Shown here: positions 41,771 through 43,625 of the stretch, one piece after another
Numbering within the stretch: position 1 is the stretch's first letter
How the letters are laid out: every line of letters begins with the position of its first letter
NCBI GenBank assembly: GCA_043755815.1
Contig: JAYUSF010000223.1
Coordinates: forward strand, 1-43,625
Length of the DNA stretch: 43,625 bases
Direction: 5' to 3'
Origin: CAIWAH01 sp043755815
Lineage (GTDB): Bacteria; Verrucomicrobiota; Verrucomicrobiia; Limisphaerales; UBA9464
The notes under the pieces: generated by a model
Told to the model about the DNA's origin: nothing
Databases searched by the model: none
The model's input: only the letters and a program-made list of their open reading frames with translations
Made by a program: the position numbers and the translations under genes

Positions 41771-41802
41771 AAAATGAAAAGCCGCCGCGGGTCCGCGGCG
41801 GC
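41771..41802 (-). terminator. Terminator of the ThuA gene (minus strand)
   Basis: On the minus strand a perfect 9-bp GCCGCCGCG/CGCGGCGGC hairpin (41781-41802) is followed by TTTTCATTTT (41780-41771). It lies 22 bp after the ThuA stop and 45 bp after the convergent redoxin gene; read from the plus strand it lacks a T tract. Confidence 0.75.
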
Positions 41803-41824
41803 CTGAGGAACGGTCCCTGGGAGC

Positions 41825-42688
41825 TTACTTTGAATCGAGGTTCGCCTTCAGCTCATCGGCGTTGAACGACGAGGCGATGCCGCTGGCCGGCACGTCGCCC
41901 TTGGCGATCCACACAATGGCGTTGAGCGTCGCCTTGCGGAAATTGTCGTCGGCCCAGTTCTTGTGGAAGTGGCCGCCGGTGAAGCCAAATCCCCGGCCCC
42001 CGTTGTCGCGCTCGAAGGCCCACATCAGGTGCTGCGGTTCGCCCTTGGCCACCGAGGCGCGGACCCAGGGATTGCCGGAGTGCGGACCATCTGGCCGGTT
42101 CAACGTCTCCTTCGGCGCCACCGCGCTGAGGATGGGTGTCACGCCCTTCAGGTCGGGCGTGAAGCGCATGTGGTAATACCATTCGTCGTTGATCGCGAAC
42201 GGTTTCACGCCGCGCGAAACGGCGTGGGTGGGGAAACTCTTGAACTCGGCGGTCCAATGCGGGTTCACGCTCCAAAACGTCTCAAAATACCCGCCGGTCC
42301 AGCGCAGCATCGCCAGCCCAGGATCGCCCTTGGGCACCTCGACGCCGTAGTGCGCCGTGCCGATGCCGACGCCCTTCGCCGCGAGCTCGTCGAGCAGCTT
42401 GAGCCGCTCCGGTTTGATGGCGGGATGGCCGTCGCCGCCGTCGGCGTAGAGCAGGATCGCGTCGGCCGACTTGAGCACCGCGACATCGGCCGGCCAGCCG
42501 TTGCTGACGACCGTGGCCTTGTAGCCCGGCAGCCGGTTGAGCGCCTCGGCCAGCAGCAGGCACCCCGCGCGAAACTCATGTTCGCCCCGGCCGTGACTGC
42601 GCGAGCCGGCGCAGAGGACGATGGATTTGTCGGCGTGGGCTGAGCCGGCCGCCACGAGGGCGAGCGCGAGAAGGACAAGACGTTTCAT
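41825..42688 (-). CDS. ThuA-like domain protein, exported
   Basis: 287 residues with a signal peptide (MKRLVLLALALVAAGSAHA). The fold is ThuA-like (class I glutamine-amidotransferase-related): IVLCAGSRSHGRGEHEFRAG at the start, DAILLYADGG, GVGIGTAHYGVE and later DEWYYHMRF and TGGHFHKNWADDNFR. The family is named after a trehalose-utilisation gene and is common in PVC bacteria together with sugar dehydrogenases. Here the partner family is present 17 kb away (22007-24805), not adjacent. Activity is unknown. It is followed by a strong terminator and is preceded, 51 bp away on the same strand, by the methyltransferase gene. Confidence 0.88.
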   Translation of the reverse strand: MKRLVLLALALVAAGSAHADKSIVLCAGSRSHGRGEHEFRAGCLLLAEALNRLPGYKATVVSNGWPADVAVLKSADAILLYADGGDGHPAIKPERLKLLDELAAKGVGIGTAHYGVEVPKGDPGLAMLRWTGGYFETFWSVNPHWTAEFKSFPTHAVSRGVKPFAINDEWYYHMRFTPDLKGVTPILSAVAPKETLNRPDGPHSGNPWVRASVAKGEPQHLMWAFERDNGGRGFGFTGGHFHKNWADDNFRKATLNAIVWIAKGDVPASGIASSFNADELKANLDSK

Positions 42689-42739
42689 GGAATGGAGAAA
42701 AGCTAGGCCGCCATCGGACCGAAGGGGAAGGCGGATTCT

Positions 42740-43468
42740 TCAACCGCCTTTCGGGGCACCGGCTCCGCGCCGGGCCACCAATTCGACTTCCCGGAGCGGT
42801 CGCAAGGTGACCAAGGCCCGCCGCAGCAGACGGAAGCCCGTTTCGCCCAGACGAAGTTTGGCGGCCCAGTTCGCCGCGAAGCGGTCGTAGCCGTAGTGGC
42901 GCACCCCGATCCGTTCGATTTGCCAACCCAGCACGGTGACCAGGTTGCCAAGGTTCTGGGCGTTCCAGTGGTAGAGATGATGGTTCGGCTCCGCCGGATC
43001 GAAGTGTCGGTAGCGCCGTTCCACCTCCCAGGGCACATGCAGGACGAGCCTGCCGCCGGGCTTCAGCACGCGCGCGAGTTCGCGCAGCGCGGCCGCCGGT
43101 TCCAGCAGATGTTCCAGCGTCTGATGACAGATCGCCACGTCGGCCACCCCGGCGGGAAGGGCGGCAAGTTCCCGGACAAACTCAATGCCCAGCGGAGCGA
43201 GTTCGGGCGCGAGGAATTCCGCGGCATCGCAGCCGATCTTCCGCGCACAGGGCAGCCGCGCGAGATTCCAGCCCGCACCCACACCCAGCTCAACCACGGT
43301 GTCGCCCGGGCGCACCCACGGCTGGAACTTTTCCGCCCGCAGGCGCCACACCCACTCGCGCACTTCGGGGCGCAACGCGCGCTTGCCTTCGTGATAGGCC
43401 AGTCCGGATTCGCCCCGGTAGAGCGAGGCCGCGGCGTCGGAAGTGGAAGGCGGAAGCGAATCGGACAT
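42740..43468 (-). CDS. Class I SAM-dependent methyltransferase
   Basis: 242 residues from ATG 43468 (MSDSLPPSTSD); an ATG at 43486 would add six. The core has motif I VVELGVGAGWNL for SAM binding, a motif II-like CDAAEFLAP, motif IV-like VADVAICHQTLEHL and post-motif LKPGGRLVLHVPWEVE, the pattern of the Methyltransf_11 family. The N-terminus (YRGESGLAYHEGKRAL) and HFDPAEPNHHLYHWN segment suggest a small-molecule or surface-glycan substrate, as in PVC methyltransferases with HxYHW motifs, but the substrate is not defined. It may be co-transcribed with the ThuA gene. No nearby glycosyltransferase was found. Confidence 0.87.
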   Translation of the reverse strand: MSDSLPPSTSDAAASLYRGESGLAYHEGKRALRPEVREWVWRLRAEKFQPWVRPGDTVVELGVGAGWNLARLPCARKIGCDAAEFLAPELAPLGIEFVRELAALPAGVADVAICHQTLEHLLEPAAALRELARVLKPGGRLVLHVPWEVERRYRHFDPAEPNHHLYHWNAQNLGNLVTVLGWQIERIGVRHYGYDRFAANWAAKLRLGETGFRLLRRALVTLRPLREVELVARRGAGAPKGG

Positions 43469-43544
43469 GGCGTGAAGCGGCGGCATCGTGCGAAGCGTGG
43501 CGGCGCGCGCAACGGTGTTTTGTCGTTCAGGGCTGCTTCATCTG

Positions 43545-43625
43545 ATGATGAAAAGCCCCATGGTGGTTGGGCTGGGACGTGTTTTGGCTGGTAAATCTTC
43601 GCGTCCCGTGTCCAGGCTGGCGGGT
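43545..43625 (+). CDS. Possible 5' end of a CDS at the right edge
   Basis: Two consecutive ATG codons at 43545 and 43548 open a frame reading MMKSPMVVGLGRVLAGKSSR that runs off the window. There is no ribosome-binding site, but most genes here lack one. The 27 visible residues match nothing I recognise, so it may be chance. Confidence 0.2.
   Translation, partial: MMKSPMVVGLGRVLAGKSSRPVSRLAG

Overview
The window is GC-rich DNA that most likely comes from the chromosome of a Verrucomicrobiota (PVC superphylum) bacterium. This is inferred from gene content: PEP-CTERM-type secreted proteins, a PVC-type propeller/HEAT/cytochrome c dehydrogenase, an ECF sigma factor next to a Ser/Thr kinase with WD40 repeats, ThuA and DUF5069 proteins, and large exported proteins built from NDxFxxAxxLxG...WWxWxAPxxG modules. 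Most start codons have no recognisable Shine-Dalgarno sequence. No rRNA, tRNA or CRISPR array was seen.

Left part (1-5.4 kb): a Fic enzyme with a shortened C-terminus beside the start of a possible insertion-sequence ORF, a flavin disulfide oxidoreductase, a DUF5069 protein, a PEP-CTERM-like protein, a Mn-type superoxide dismutase with a clear terminator, and an AraC regulator.

Regulatory block (5.4-11.2 kb): a PEP-CTERM protein, a sigma-54 response regulator, a coiled-coil exported protein, an outer-membrane barrel and a histidine kinase that starts 4 nt after the barrel stop. Two candidate -24/-12 promoters lie before the PEP-CTERM gene and before the coiled-coil gene, so this looks like a self-contained sigma-54 envelope circuit.

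Middle (11.3-24.8 kb): a Ycf48-like propeller protein; a minus-strand group encoding a TerC membrane protein, a TPR lipoprotein and an RsmB-type rRNA methyltransferase with a roughly 290-residue Arg/Gly/Pro-rich N-terminus; a cysteine-cluster protein; an exported Big_5 protein; a periplasmic rhodanese; a response regulator whose C-terminus resembles an HPt domain that has lost its histidine; and the haem dehydrogenase. Two of the convergent intergenic gaps here hold similarly built structures: an outer inverted repeat enclosing two perfect triloop hairpins.

Accessory zone (24.8-30.7 kb): two diverged copies of a short repeat with inverted ends, a 31-codon lysine-rich microprotein gene with a palindrome upstream, a truncated exported protein, a 1296-residue modular exported protein ending in an Asp tail, and the wreck of a type II toxin-antitoxin pair.

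Right part (30.7-43.6 kb): a three-gene secreted operon (peptidase-S74 autoprocessing fibre, cadherin-like protein, P-domain-like PEP-CTERM protein) transcribed away from an ECF sigma factor and a transmembrane Ser/Thr kinase with 16 WD40-like repeats. This divergent pair is the best candidate for an undescribed signalling-output system. A TPR-peroxiredoxin fusion, a ThuA protein and a methyltransferase follow.
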